Assembly (NCBI GenBank): GCA_902614235.1
Contig: CACMKG010000004.1
Location: 1-64,000, forward strand
Length of the DNA: 64,000 bases
Direction of reading: 5' to 3'
Origin: an uncultured SAR86 cluster bacterium
GTDB taxonomy: Bacteria > Pseudomonadota > Gammaproteobacteria > Magnimaribacterales > AG-339-G14
The position numbers and the translations under genes were made by a program. The notes under the pieces are model-generated. The model did not search any database. It was not told the DNA's origin and saw only the letters and a program-made list of their open reading frames with translations. Below, piece by piece: positions 19,416 through 32,826 of the stretch (within the stretch, counting starts at the first letter, position 1; each line of letters starts with the position of its first letter).

Positions 19416-21023
19416 TTAAGAGCTAGATTTTAGGCTTTCCATTGATGGAGGTGAACTGAAAGTGTGATAAGGAGCTGGTGAATCTACAGTCCACTCAAAG
19501 CCTCTATCTTTTGCGCCTTCCCATACTTCGGTAGTAGCCGCTTTTCCATTATAGATACACTTGAGTACTATGAATAAGAAAAGAAGCTGAGAAATTCCAA
19601 ATAAGAACGCTCCTACACTGACCATCATGTTCCAGTCAGCAAATTGCATTGCATAGTCAGGTATTCTTCTTGGCATTCCTGCAAGTCCGACAAAATGCAT
19701 TGGGAAAAATGTCAAATTCACCGAAATGAATGACATCCAAAAATGAACTTTCCCAAGAGTTTCGTCGTACATTTTTCCAGTCCATTTTGGAATCCAATAA
19801 TAAGCTGCTGCTAAGAGCGAGAAAAGTGCTCCTGGAACAAGTACATAGTGAAAATGTGCTACGACAAAATAAGTATCGTGATATTGAAAGTCAGCCGGAG
19901 CAATAGCAAGCATAATTCCTGAAAGACCTCCGATTGTAAATAAAGCTACAAAGGCAATGGCGAACAACATTGGCGTTTCAAAAGTTAGTGATCCCTTAAA
20001 CATGGTAGACAACCAATTGAAAACTTTAACCCCCGTCGGAATCGCAATTAACATTGTCGAATACATAAAAAATAATTCACCCGCAATTGGCATGCCCACC
20101 GTGAACATGTGATGAGCCCATACAACAAAAGATAAAAGCGCAATTGATGCAATTGCATAAACCATGGATGAATATCCAAAAATTGGTTTTCTAGAAAAAG
20201 TCTCAATAATGTGAGAGACAATTCCAAAGGCCGGCAAGATCATAATATAAACTTCGGGATGACCAAAAAACCAAAAAATATGCTGGAAAAGGACAGGATC
20301 TCCACCGCCGCCGGCTTTAAAGAAACTTGTACCAGCGTGGATATCCATTAACATCATAGTTACGGCTCCAGCCAACACTGGCATCACGGCAATTAACAAG
20401 TAAGCTGTTATGAACCAAGACCATACAAAAAGAGGCATCTTCATGAGAGTCATCCCCGGTGCTCTCATATTTAAAATAGTAGTAATAATGTTTATGGAAC
20501 CCATAATCGATGAGGCCCCCATAATATGTACGGAGAAAATAAAAAATGTAACTGTGGGCGGTGCATACTCAGTTGATAAGGGTGCATAGAAAGTCCAGCC
20601 AAAATTTGGAGCTCCGCCTTCCATAAAGAAAGTACTCAAAAGTATTCCGAAAGCTACGGGCAAAATCCAAAAACTCAAGTTATTTAGCCTTGGCAAAGCC
20701 ATGTCGGGTGCTCCAATCTGCATAGGTATCATCCAGTTTGCAAACCCAACGAATGCCGGCATGATCACACCGAAGACCATAATCAAACCATGATTAGTTA
20801 CCATCTGATTATAGAATTCTGGAGATACAATTTGACTTCCTGGTTCAAAGAGCTCAGCTCTAATTACCATAGCCATTGCTCCACCAATGAATAGCATTAC
20901 CAAGCTGAACCATAGGTACATTGAACCAATGTCTTTATGGTTTGTAGTGTAAAGCCACCTTGAAAAACCTTTCGCCGGTCCGTGGTGGTGATCGTCGTGA
21001 TGTGAATCTATAACTGCACTCAT
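19416..21023 (-). CDS. Cytochrome c oxidase subunit I
   Basis: FWFFGHPEVYIMILPAFGIVSHII, VWAHHMFTVGMP, VAHFHYVL. Confidence 0.98.
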   Translation of the reverse strand: MSAVIDSHHDDHHHGPAKGFSRWLYTTNHKDIGSMYLWFSLVMLFIGGAMAMVIRAELFEPGSQIVSPEFYNQMVTNHGLIMVFGVIMPAFVGFANWMIPMQIGAPDMALPRLNNLSFWILPVAFGILLSTFFMEGGAPNFGWTFYAPLSTEYAPPTVTFFIFSVHIMGASSIMGSINIITTILNMRAPGMTLMKMPLFVWSWFITAYLLIAVMPVLAGAVTMMLMDIHAGTSFFKAGGGGDPVLFQHIFWFFGHPEVYIMILPAFGIVSHIIETFSRKPIFGYSSMVYAIASIALLSFVVWAHHMFTVGMPIAGELFFMYSTMLIAIPTGVKVFNWLSTMFKGSLTFETPMLFAIAFVALFTIGGLSGIMLAIAPADFQYHDTYFVVAHFHYVLVPGALFSLLAAAYYWIPKWTGKMYDETLGKVHFWMSFISVNLTFFPMHFVGLAGMPRRIPDYAMQFADWNMMVSVGAFLFGISQLLFLFIVLKCIYNGKAATTEVWEGAKDRGFEWTVDSPAPYHTFSSPPSMESLKSSS

Positions 21024-21038
21024 AATTTATTCCTTAAT

Positions 21039-22181
21039 TTAAAGTTTATTATTTTTATAATCTAAAATCTCTTTCGGGATGACTATTTTGCCATCGCCAG
21101 TTTCTGCATTACCCCAAGCCTGTCTTGTGTAAGTTATGACAGCTGCTATTTCAACTTCTGTCAGTTGCTCTGCATATGATGCCATTGCCGCGCCCTGCAC
21201 TCCTTCCATGAGAATTTCTATGTGTCTAGCTTTGTTTCTCATGACTATTTCACTTCCAACAAGCGAAGGAAAAACAGGTGGTATTCCTCTGCCGCCAACT
21301 TGATGACAAGCAACACAATTCTTTTGATAAGTAGCCTCTCCAATTTCCATGAGCTCGCTGGTGCTCCAAAGTTTCTCTGTTAAAAGAGCTTGTTGGATTT
21401 TTGCTTGTTTCTTATCGTTAATGAAAGTTGAATATTCTTCTGGTGACACTGCTTTGACCACAATTGGCATGTAACCATGATATTGACCACATAACTCAGT
21501 ACATTGTCCTCTGAAAACTCCAGGCTCATTAACATAAGTCCATCCCGTATTAACAAATCCTGGGATAGCATCTTGTTTTATCGCAAAATCAGGAACCCAC
21601 CAGGAGTGAATAACATCATTTGCAGTAATTAAAAATCTAACTCTTGTATTGGTTGGTATTACCAAAGGTTCATCAACTTCCAAAAGATAGTTTTCGTCTT
21701 TTGGAGCCAAATTATTTCTTTTGTCTAAGGAAGTTGAAAGATTGCTGAAAAAACCAACCTCGTCTTCAATGTATTCGTATTGCCATTTCCACTGATGACC
21801 CGTGATTAATATGTTTATATCGCCTTCTTGATCATCGTAAGCTTTGATCATTACCGAGGTCGCTGGTACCGCGAGCACAATTAATATCAACGCAAATAAT
21901 ACTGTCCAAGTGATTTCTAAAGCAGTGCTATCGTCGAAATCAGCTGGTTTTACGCCTTCTTTTTTTCTGTATTTAAAAAGGATGAAAGCCATTGCTAATA
22001 AAACAGCAATACCAATAGCAAGGCAAACGTAAAAGACTGTCATGTGAAGGCCAAATATTTCCTGACTCAGTTGAGTAGCTCCAGGGCTCATATTCAAGTC
22101 ATCCCAGGCTCCAAATGAAAAATTTGCAGTCAGCGCTGCCACAAGGCTTAATGAATATTTAATAGCTCTAAACATAAACAA
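21039..22181 (-). CDS. Cytochrome c oxidase subunit II with C-terminal cytochrome c domain
   Basis: CuA motif CTELCGQYHGYM plus C-terminal CVACHQVGGRG haem c site. Confidence 0.95.
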   Translation of the reverse strand: MFMFRAIKYSLSLVAALTANFSFGAWDDLNMSPGATQLSQEIFGLHMTVFYVCLAIGIAVLLAMAFILFKYRKKEGVKPADFDDSTALEITWTVLFALILIVLAVPATSVMIKAYDDQEGDINILITGHQWKWQYEYIEDEVGFFSNLSTSLDKRNNLAPKDENYLLEVDEPLVIPTNTRVRFLITANDVIHSWWVPDFAIKQDAIPGFVNTGWTYVNEPGVFRGQCTELCGQYHGYMPIVVKAVSPEEYSTFINDKKQAKIQQALLTEKLWSTSELMEIGEATYQKNCVACHQVGGRGIPPVFPSLVGSEIVMRNKARHIEILMEGVQGAAMASYAEQLTEVEIAAVITYTRQAWGNAETGDGKIVIPKEILDYKNNKL

Positions 22182-22219
22182 TTATTGTGATTTGAGCGTA
22201 ATTTTAGCTTATTAGGCTG

Positions 22220-23068
22220 TTACTCTCCATGCTTTGCGATGAGCTCTGAAGTGTCGGGTTTAAAGCCAGTCCAAAGAAAAAAAGATTCAGCGGCTTGTTC
22301 CACTAGCATGCCCCAGCCATCTATTACTGTGGGCACTTTAGCTCTATCAGCTAAATCCATAAAAGGCGTAAAAGCCTGAGAGTAGTATAAGTCAAGGGCT
22401 AGAGAGGTGTTTCTAAAAACAGATTCGTCTAAATTTAAATTTAGACTCGGATTTGTCGATACAGAAGTAGCATTGATTACTACGTCAAACTCAAAATCTT
22501 TCATCGCTTCTAAGCTTAAACTAGACGCTATAAGATTAGAACTTTTGCTTGTCTGTGACGCTTTAGAGCTGAATTCTTTAGCAATTCTCTCTGCTTTTTC
22601 TACTGTCCTGTTGGCAATGACAATGGACTTAGGTTGCTCTTTTAAAAGAGATGGCAAAATGCCTCGAGATGCTCCTCCAGCGCCTATTACCAAAATAGAT
22701 TTTTCTTTGATGCTTTGTTTTTTATTTACAGTTAAATCTTTTACCAGTCCGACCCCATCCGTACAATCACCTAAAATTTTGCCTTTGTTATTAAAGAGTA
22801 CATTTATAGCCTTTGTTATTTCTGCTCTATCCGAGATTTCGTCCGCTAAGCTTAGGCAATCTTCTTTAAAAGGAAGGGTGATGCTCAAGCCTTTGCCTCC
22901 ATCAAGAAAAAATGAATGAACCCAATCATCTAAATTGGATTTGCTCAATTCAACTTTGCTAAATTCGATATCTATGCCGGCTTGATAAGCAAAATCTTGA
23001 TGAATCTCAGGTGAACGACTGTGAGATATTGGCGACCCTATTACTGCTAGTTTTATTTTCTTAACCAT
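22220..23068 (-). CDS. aroE: Shikimate dehydrogenase
   Basis: AVIGSPISHSRSPEIHQ, VIGAGGASRGILPSLL, VINATSV. Confidence 0.95.
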   Translation of the reverse strand: MVKKIKLAVIGSPISHSRSPEIHQDFAYQAGIDIEFSKVELSKSNLDDWVHSFFLDGGKGLSITLPFKEDCLSLADEISDRAEITKAINVLFNNKGKILGDCTDGVGLVKDLTVNKKQSIKEKSILVIGAGGASRGILPSLLKEQPKSIVIANRTVEKAERIAKEFSSKASQTSKSSNLIASSLSLEAMKDFEFDVVINATSVSTNPSLNLNLDESVFRNTSLALDLYYSQAFTPFMDLADRAKVPTVIDGWGMLVEQAAESFFLWTGFKPDTSELIAKHGE

Positions 23069-23589
23069 TCTTTACTTTCTAAATCTTGTATTGGCGTGGG
23101 CCTTTTTAAACTACCTAATTCTCCCTCAATAATAAGAACCTTGTCTTTGAAAAAAGTTCTTATTTCATTTGAATCTTTTGCAGGTTCATTTCCGCTAAGA
23201 TTAGCTGAGGTAGAACATATAGGCATTCCAAGAGTTTCTGTAAGTTTTATAACTGTTTTATGGCTACTTAATCTCAATGCAATTAATCCTGTTGGGCCCA
23301 AAAGCCATTTTGGAGTCCGAGACGAAGATGAAACAAGCCATGTATGAGGACCTGGCCATTTTGAATACATTCTTTTCTTTAGTTTTTCATCTAGATGTTC
23401 AGTAAATGGCGTCAATTGCTCCATAGATCCGCCTAGAATTATAATTCCTTTATTTTTAGGCCTTTTTTTAAGAAGAATTAGCTTTTTTACTGCTTTTTCT
23501 GAAAAAGGATTGCACCCAATGCCCCAAACTCCTTCCGTTGGATAAGCAAAAATCTGGTCTTTGAAGAATAAATTCTTTAAATCAGGCAT
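23053..23589 (-). CDS. tsaC: Sua5/YciO/YrdC family protein (threonylcarbamoyl-AMP synthase, TsaC-like)
   Basis: AYPTEGVWGIGCNPF, WPGPHTWLV, ICSTSANLSG. Confidence 0.93.
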   Translation of the reverse strand: MPDLKNLFFKDQIFAYPTEGVWGIGCNPFSEKAVKKLILLKKRPKNKGIIILGGSMEQLTPFTEHLDEKLKKRMYSKWPGPHTWLVSSSSRTPKWLLGPTGLIALRLSSHKTVIKLTETLGMPICSTSANLSGNEPAKDSNEIRTFFKDKVLIIEGELGSLKRPTPIQDLESKEWLRK

Positions 23590-24077
23590 TAGCTGGCCTG
23601 AAGTTCGTCATTTTCCTTCTTAAGTTGTTGTTTTTGTTGGATTCTTGCCTCTTTAATGGCATTTTCAAGCTTTTCGTTACTAATCGCCAACATTTGAGCA
23701 GCTAAATGCCCTGCATTTATCGCTCCAGCCTTTCCTATAGCTACTGTGGCAACAGGAACTCCTTTTGGCATTTGAACTGTCGACAATAAAGCATCGAAGC
23801 CATTGAGTGGACCGCCATCACCGGGTACACCGATGACTGGAACCGAAGTGTGCGCTGCAATATTTCCAGCCAAGTGAGCCGCCATACCAGCGATTCCAAT
23901 AAAAACTTTAGTGCCCGATGAAAGTTCAGTTTGAATATGTTCTTGAAGTACTTCCGGCATTCTGTGTGCGCTTAAAACATTGATAGAATTTTCCACCCCA
24001 AAACTATCTAAAACTTCTGCTGAGGCTTTAGCCAAATCAAGATCTGTTTTAGATCCTATTACTATTGAAACTTTCAA
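23589..24077 (-). CDS. purE: N5-carboxyaminoimidazole ribonucleotide mutase
   Basis: VIGSKTDLDLAK, SAHRMP, AGMAAHLAG.AA.T..PVIGVP. Confidence 0.96.
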   Translation of the reverse strand: MKVSIVIGSKTDLDLAKASAEVLDSFGVENSINVLSAHRMPEVLQEHIQTELSSGTKVFIGIAGMAAHLAGNIAAHTSVPVIGVPGDGGPLNGFDALLSTVQMPKGVPVATVAIGKAGAINAGHLAAQMLAISNEKLENAIKEARIQQKQQLKKENDELQAS

Positions 24078-24144
24078 AAGTTACTCCATTAAATGTTAAT
24101 TAAAATTTATAACCTATAATAAATGTTTATCGTAATTAAATAAA

Positions 24145-24654
24145 ATGGCATTAAGAAATATATTAGTTTTTCCAGATCCAAGATTGAGGGAAGTTGCAGA
24201 GGAAGTAAAAGTTTTTGATGAAAAGCTAAAAATACTTTCAGAAGATCTTTTGGAGACTATGTATGAGTTCAATGGAATTGGATTAGCGGCAACTCAGATT
24301 GGGGTATCAAAAAGAATTCTAGTTTTAGATATCAGTGAAGAAAAAAACGAACCACAAGTTTTTGTCAATCCAAAAATTAAAATTTTAGAAGGCGAAGAAA
24401 CGGCAGGATATGAAGAAGGCTGTCTTTCCGTACCAAGTTTTTATGAGGAAGTAATTCGTCCAGTGAATGTTGAAATTACTTTCAATGATTTAGAAGGCAA
24501 TGAAAAGAAAATAAAACCAACCGGATTATTGAGTGTAGTTGTTCAACATGAAACAGATCACTTAGATGGAAAACTTATGGTTGATTATATTTCGTCGACG
24601 AAAAGAGGAAGGATAAGGTCTAAGTTATTGAAATTAAAAAAACAAAAAAAATGA
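24145..24654 (+). CDS. def: Peptide deformylase
   Basis: GIGLAATQIGV, EGCLSVP, VVQHETDHLDG. Confidence 0.97.
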   Translation: MALRNILVFPDPRLREVAEEVKVFDEKLKILSEDLLETMYEFNGIGLAATQIGVSKRILVLDISEEKNEPQVFVNPKIKILEGEETAGYEEGCLSVPSFYEEVIRPVNVEITFNDLEGNEKKIKPTGLLSVVVQHETDHLDGKLMVDYISSTKRGRIRSKLLKLKKQKK

Positions 24655-25583
24655 AAATTGTTTATGCTGCAACGCCTGAAATTTCAATTTCTTGTTTAGA
24701 AAAATTGTTAAATTCGTCTCATGAATTAAGTTTGATTTTGACTATGCCTGATAAGCCGTCTGGAAGAGGAAAAAAATTAATCCCTGGGCCAATAAAAAAA
24801 TATTGTATAGAAAATAGTTTGCCTTTTATTCAGCCTGAAAACTTAAATAATTTTGACCTTGAAAATAAACTTAAAGAGATTGCTCCAGACTTACTAATTG
24901 TATTTGCTTATGGAAAAATCATTCCTAAAAAGATATTTGAATTGCCAACTCACGGCTCTATAAATATCCATACTTCTCTTCTTCCGAGTTATCGTGGCGC
25001 TGCTCCTATACAAAGAGCAATAATAAATGGAGAAAAATCCTCAGGGATAACTTTCATGAAATTATCTGAAGGTTTGGACGAAGGGCCAATTTTAGAATAC
25101 TTTGAAATGGCAATAGAAGATGATGATACTGCAGGTACTTTGGCAGATAAAATGGCTGAAGTATCTTCTAATAAAATTATACAAACTGTTGATAATATTG
25201 AATTAAATAATTATAAAATAATAGAACAGGATCATTCAAAAGCTTCTTATGCAGACAAACTATTAAAGAAAGAATCTTGTATAGAATGGAACAACAAAGC
25301 TATGGATATTAAAAATATGATAAATGGTTATAGCCCTAACCCATGTGCATATACAATTTATAAAAAAGAAAGAATTAACGTTTATAGGGCAAAACTTAGT
25401 TCAACTAAAAGTGAAGGTGCCGGAAAAATTATGGAATTTTCAAGAAACAAACTCTTGATTGGTGCTGAGGATTTTTCGGTTGAATTATTGGAACTTTCTA
25501 GACCAGGTAAAAGAAAAATATCCATAGGTGCTTTTTACAATGGCTCTAAGGATTTTTTTAATCCTGGAAAATATATTACTTAA
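24651..25583 (+). CDS. fmt: Methionyl-tRNA formyltransferase
   Basis: NIHTSLLPSYRGAAPIQRAIINGE; MKLSEGLDEGPIL. Confidence 0.96.
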   Translation: MKIVYAATPEISISCLEKLLNSSHELSLILTMPDKPSGRGKKLIPGPIKKYCIENSLPFIQPENLNNFDLENKLKEIAPDLLIVFAYGKIIPKKIFELPTHGSINIHTSLLPSYRGAAPIQRAIINGEKSSGITFMKLSEGLDEGPILEYFEMAIEDDDTAGTLADKMAEVSSNKIIQTVDNIELNNYKIIEQDHSKASYADKLLKKESCIEWNNKAMDIKNMINGYSPNPCAYTIYKKERINVYRAKLSSTKSEGAGKIMEFSRNKLLIGAEDFSVELLELSRPGKRKISIGAFYNGSKDFFNPGKYIT

Positions 25584-25631
25584 AGTTCACAAATATTTAA
25601 GTAAGAGTATAATTTTTACAGGTAAAAAAAC

Positions 25632-26987
25632 TTGAATATTGTAATCCTTGGTGCAGGGCAAGTCGGATCAGAATTATCAGAAATTCTGGCAGAAGAGCAC
25701 AATGTAACCCTCATCGATATCAACGAAGAAAAACTACATAAAATTTCTGATCACAACGATCTAAGAACAATTTGTGGAAACTGTTGCTATCCGAGAACTT
25801 TAGAATCAGCCGATATAGAGTCAGCGGATCTTGCTGTTGCAATGACCCAATGGGACGAAGTCAATATGGTTGCCTGTCAAATGATAAAACATATAAATAA
25901 AAAAACTAAAACTATGGCAAGAATTCGAGCTACTCAATATTTAGCTGGAAAGGGAAGAGAAATTTTTGAAGCAGGAGATTATTCCATTGATGTGATAATT
26001 AGTCCTGAAAATTTAATTACCAATTACATAACAAAATTAATAGAGCTTCCTGGTGCAATGCAAGTTTTGGATTTTGGAAATTCTATGGCTTCAATGGTGC
26101 AAGTTAAAGCAACAAAAGGAGCTCCGATAACTGGTCATAAAATTTCAGAATTAAAAGATCATATTCCTAGTGCCGACACTAGAGTTGCAGCTATTTATAG
26201 AAGCAATGAATTAATTATTCCTACTGGCGACGATTTCATTGAAGAAAAAGATGAAGTATTTTTTATTACGGCAAGATCTAATTTAAGAAAAGTTATGTCA
26301 GAGATTAGAGAAGAAGGCGCCCGATATAAAAATATAATGATAGCTGGTGGTGGAAGAATTGGCAGAAGAATTGCCAAAGCCTTAGAGAAAAATTTCAGGG
26401 TCAAAATTGTAGAAACAGACAAAGAGAGATGCGTTTATTTATCAGAAAAACTTTCGAACAGTTTAGTTTTGCATGGTGATACTTCTGACTCAGAATTATT
26501 AGATGAAGAAGGAATAGATCAAATAGACGTTTTTTGCGCAGTAACAAATAATGATGAAGCAAACGTTATGTCTTCATTGTTAGCAAAAAGGCAAGGTGCA
26601 AAAAATGTATTAACTTTGGTAAATAAGAGCAACTATATTGAACTCATCAAAGATGAAGATTTAGAAGTTTCTATCGCCCCTACACTCATTACAATTGGAG
26701 TTGTATTACAAAATGTTGTTAGCTCCAGACTCGCCAATGCATATTCTTTTAAGGGTGGAAAAGCTGAAGCTCTAGAAGTAATAGTAGATTTAGAGAAGAA
26801 CAAAGGGCTTATAGGCAAGGGGATAGATGAAATTAAGGTGCCTGAAGGCTGCATGATAGGCGCTCTTTTGAGAGACAAAGAGGTGAAAATAGCCCATCAC
26901 GACGTTAAAATAGCTGAAAACGACCATTTAGTGATATTTTTAGCTGACAAAAGCAATTTTCAAAAGTTAGAAAGCTCTTTGGCTTAA
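25632..26987 (+). CDS. trkA: Trk system K+ uptake protein TrkA
   Basis: Duplicated TrkA-N/TrkA-C: NIVILGAGQVGSELSEILA and NIMIAGGGRIGRRIAKALE. Confidence 0.95.
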   Translation: MNIVILGAGQVGSELSEILAEEHNVTLIDINEEKLHKISDHNDLRTICGNCCYPRTLESADIESADLAVAMTQWDEVNMVACQMIKHINKKTKTMARIRATQYLAGKGREIFEAGDYSIDVIISPENLITNYITKLIELPGAMQVLDFGNSMASMVQVKATKGAPITGHKISELKDHIPSADTRVAAIYRSNELIIPTGDDFIEEKDEVFFITARSNLRKVMSEIREEGARYKNIMIAGGGRIGRRIAKALEKNFRVKIVETDKERCVYLSEKLSNSLVLHGDTSDSELLDEEGIDQIDVFCAVTNNDEANVMSSLLAKRQGAKNVLTLVNKSNYIELIKDEDLEVSIAPTLITIGVVLQNVVSSRLANAYSFKGGKAEALEVIVDLEKNKGLIGKGIDEIKVPEGCMIGALLRDKEVKIAHHDVKIAENDHLVIFLADKSNFQKLESSLA

Positions 26988-27011
26988 TTTATTGAATTTT
27001 AACAGAAAATA

Positions 27012-28463
27012 ATGAAATATAGACTAATTTCACAGATTTTAGGCATAGGTCTAATTATTTTTTCTCTTTTTCAGCTCTTACCAATTGTAATTGCCTTAAT
27101 TTACCAAGAAGAATCTACTGTCTCTTTTGCAAATTCATTCTTAATTACTTTTATATCGGGATTATTTCTGGTAGCTGTTAACTTTAATAAAGAATACGAA
27201 GATTTAAAGATCAGAGATGGGTTTTTATTAACTGTTTTGCTTTGGTTTACTTACTCTATATTTGCAAGTTTGCCGTTTTTTTTTGAAAATAGCAGCAATA
27301 TAACAATAGTGAATGCTTACTTTGAAGCTGTATCAGGCCTCACAACTACTGGGGCGTCTATTTTCACTGATTTAGATAGTCAACTTAAATCCATATTGTT
27401 TTACAGAGCCATGCTGCAATGGCTTGGAGGCTTAGGAATAATAGTATTGGCCCTTGCTCTCTTTCCATTGCTTGGTATAGGCGGAATGCAGCTTTATAGA
27501 GGTGAAACGCAGGGATCTGTTTCTGGTACCAAATTAAGGCCAAAAATGGCAGAGACAGGCAAATCTTTGTGGCAAGTATACTTGATGCTCACTTTTACCT
27601 GTTTTTTTTGCTATTTATTTTCTGGAATGGGTCTGTTTGACGCAATTACTCACTCTTTTACAACAGTTGCAATAGGTGGATTCTCTAATTATGACGAGAG
27701 CTTTGCCTATTTCGATAATAATTTTCTATATTTATTTGGCTCAATTTTCATGTTTTTATCTGCCTTAAGCTTTTCCCTTCATTTTGTAGCATTAAGAAAA
27801 AGAGAGCTTAAAGGTTATTTTCTTGATCCTGAACTTAAATTTTTTTCAAACATAGCTCTTTTATCTTTTTTATTCGTATTTATCTCGATGATTGTTTTTA
27901 CTGAAAATAATGATTTGTCTTTACTTATGAAATCACTTTTTCAAACAGTATCTTTTTTAACTACAACTGGATTTACATCGGGTGATCATAGCTCTATGCC
28001 GTCTTATCTCCCCTATTTTTTAATAGGCCTTGCTGGAATGGGTGCTTGTGCTGGATCTACAGGAGGAGGAATAAAAGCAATAAGAATTTTAATCTTTTTT
28101 AAGCAAGGCATTAAAGAACTAAAAAAACTTGTCCACCCTAATTCAGTCCTCCCTCTTAAAGTAGGAAATAAGATAATTAACCAAGAAATAAAAGATTCCG
28201 TTTGGGGATTTATAGCAGTCTATATAATAACTTTAATAATTGGGACAATTCTCTTATTAGGCTCCGGGTTAAATTTTGAAACAGCATTCTCAGCTGTTTT
28301 TTCATGTATTAATAATTTGGGTCCGGCACTTGGCGATGCGACTTTCAATTACGATTCTTTAAACGAAATTAGTAAACTATTTTTGTCATTTGCAATGATC
28401 TTAGGTAGGCTAGAGATTTATACGCTGTTAGTGTTATTTACGAGCTTCTTTTGGAGGGCATAG
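27012..28463 (+). CDS. trkH: Trk/Ktr potassium transporter TrkH
   Basis: ASLPFFFE...SGLTTTGAS, GGLGIIVLALALFPLLGIGGMQLYRGE, GACAGSTGGGIK. Confidence 0.95.
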   Translation: MKYRLISQILGIGLIIFSLFQLLPIVIALIYQEESTVSFANSFLITFISGLFLVAVNFNKEYEDLKIRDGFLLTVLLWFTYSIFASLPFFFENSSNITIVNAYFEAVSGLTTTGASIFTDLDSQLKSILFYRAMLQWLGGLGIIVLALALFPLLGIGGMQLYRGETQGSVSGTKLRPKMAETGKSLWQVYLMLTFTCFFCYLFSGMGLFDAITHSFTTVAIGGFSNYDESFAYFDNNFLYLFGSIFMFLSALSFSLHFVALRKRELKGYFLDPELKFFSNIALLSFLFVFISMIVFTENNDLSLLMKSLFQTVSFLTTTGFTSGDHSSMPSYLPYFLIGLAGMGACAGSTGGGIKAIRILIFFKQGIKELKKLVHPNSVLPLKVGNKIINQEIKDSVWGFIAVYIITLIIGTILLLGSGLNFETAFSAVFSCINNLGPALGDATFNYDSLNEISKLFLSFAMILGRLEIYTLLVLFTSFFWRA

Positions 28464-28514
28464 TAAGCACTTACTATAGTTCAAAATCATATTTAAATGA
28501 AATAGGAAATTAAA

Positions 28515-29863
28515 TTGACTGCTAAAACGATGGAAGAACTTGTGGCTCTTTGTAAGAGAAGAGGCTTTATATTTCAATCAAATGAAATCTACGGAGGTCT
28601 TCAAGGTTTGTATGACTTTGGGCCTTTAGGTGTTGAATTAAAAAATAACATTAAGCAATCTTGGTGGGCTTCTATGGTTTATGACAGAGATGACATAGAG
28701 GGCTTAGATGCGTCTATTTTGACCCACCCAGAAGTGCTGAAATATTCTGGTCACGAAGATACTTTTACAGACCCCATGGTTGACTGTAAATCATGTGGAG
28801 AAAGATTTAGAGCTGATCAAGTTCCTGATTATTGTAAAGAAGATGATTTAACTGAACCTAGACAATTTAATTTAATGTTTAAAACCAATGTGGGTCCCAT
28901 TGATGATGGAACCAGCTTTGGATATTTGAGACCTGAAACTGCGCAACAAATCTTTACTAATTTTAAAAACGTTATTGATTCTACCTCTAGAAGTTTGCCA
29001 TTCGGAATTGCACAGATTGGAAAGGCCTTTAGAAACGAGATAACCCCTAGAAACTTTATTTTTAGAGTAAGAGAATTTGAACAGATGGAGCTAGAGTATT
29101 TTGTTGATCCTGGCAACGATGATGAGTGGCATGACAAATGGGTGGAATTAAGGCTTGCTTGGTGGGAGGCTCAAGGAGTTCCTAAAGAAAAAATAAAGCT
29201 TTTGGATGTAGAAGGAAAAGAGCTGGCTCATTATTCAAAAAAGACAGTTGATTTGATGTATGAATTTCCGCACGGCTTGGAAGAATTGGAGGGAATCGCT
29301 AATCGAACTGATTTTGACCTCGGATCACATAGCAAAAATCAAGAGGACTTAGAAATTAAAGCAAAAGTAGCAAAAAATAGCTCTTCTAACGCAAAGCTAG
29401 CCATTCAGGAGCAAGATACCAACAAATGGGTAATTCCATTTGTAATCGAACCTTCTGCAGGAGTAGAAAGGGCGTTTTTGGCTATTTTAAACGAAGCCTA
29501 CAGAGAAGAAGAGCTTAATGATGGTAAAACAAGGGTTTTATTGTCTTTAAAGCCTCATTTGGCGCCAATAAAGGCTGCTGTGATACCGCTCAAGAAAAAT
29601 AACAAAGATTTAGTAGATTTGGCCTATAAACTTAAAAATCAGTTACAAAACATGAAATTGGGTAGAGTTGTGGTCGAAAATACAGGCAATATTGGTAAAA
29701 GTTACAGAAAACATGATGAAATTGGAACTCCTGTCTGTATTACAGTAGATTTTGACAGCTTGGAAAAAAATAAAGTTACTTTGAGAGACCGTGACGATAT
29801 GAGTCAGGAATCTCTAGACATAGAGGAGATTTCTTCTTTTTTTCAGCAAAAGCTTTCTAGTTA

Positions 29864-29864
<1 letters not shown>
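28515..29864 (+). CDS. Glycyl-tRNA synthetase, dimeric (alpha2) type
   Basis: [61 protein letters not shown] class II motifs of the single-chain alpha2 GlyRS. Confidence 0.95.
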
Positions 29865-32820
<2,956 letters not shown>

Positions 32821-32826
32821 TCAATA

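Noticed and set aside
22407-22919. 170-aa plus-strand ORF inside aroE
   Set aside because: Antisense to a clear aroE; no recognisable domain or SD; composition typical of shadow ORFs.
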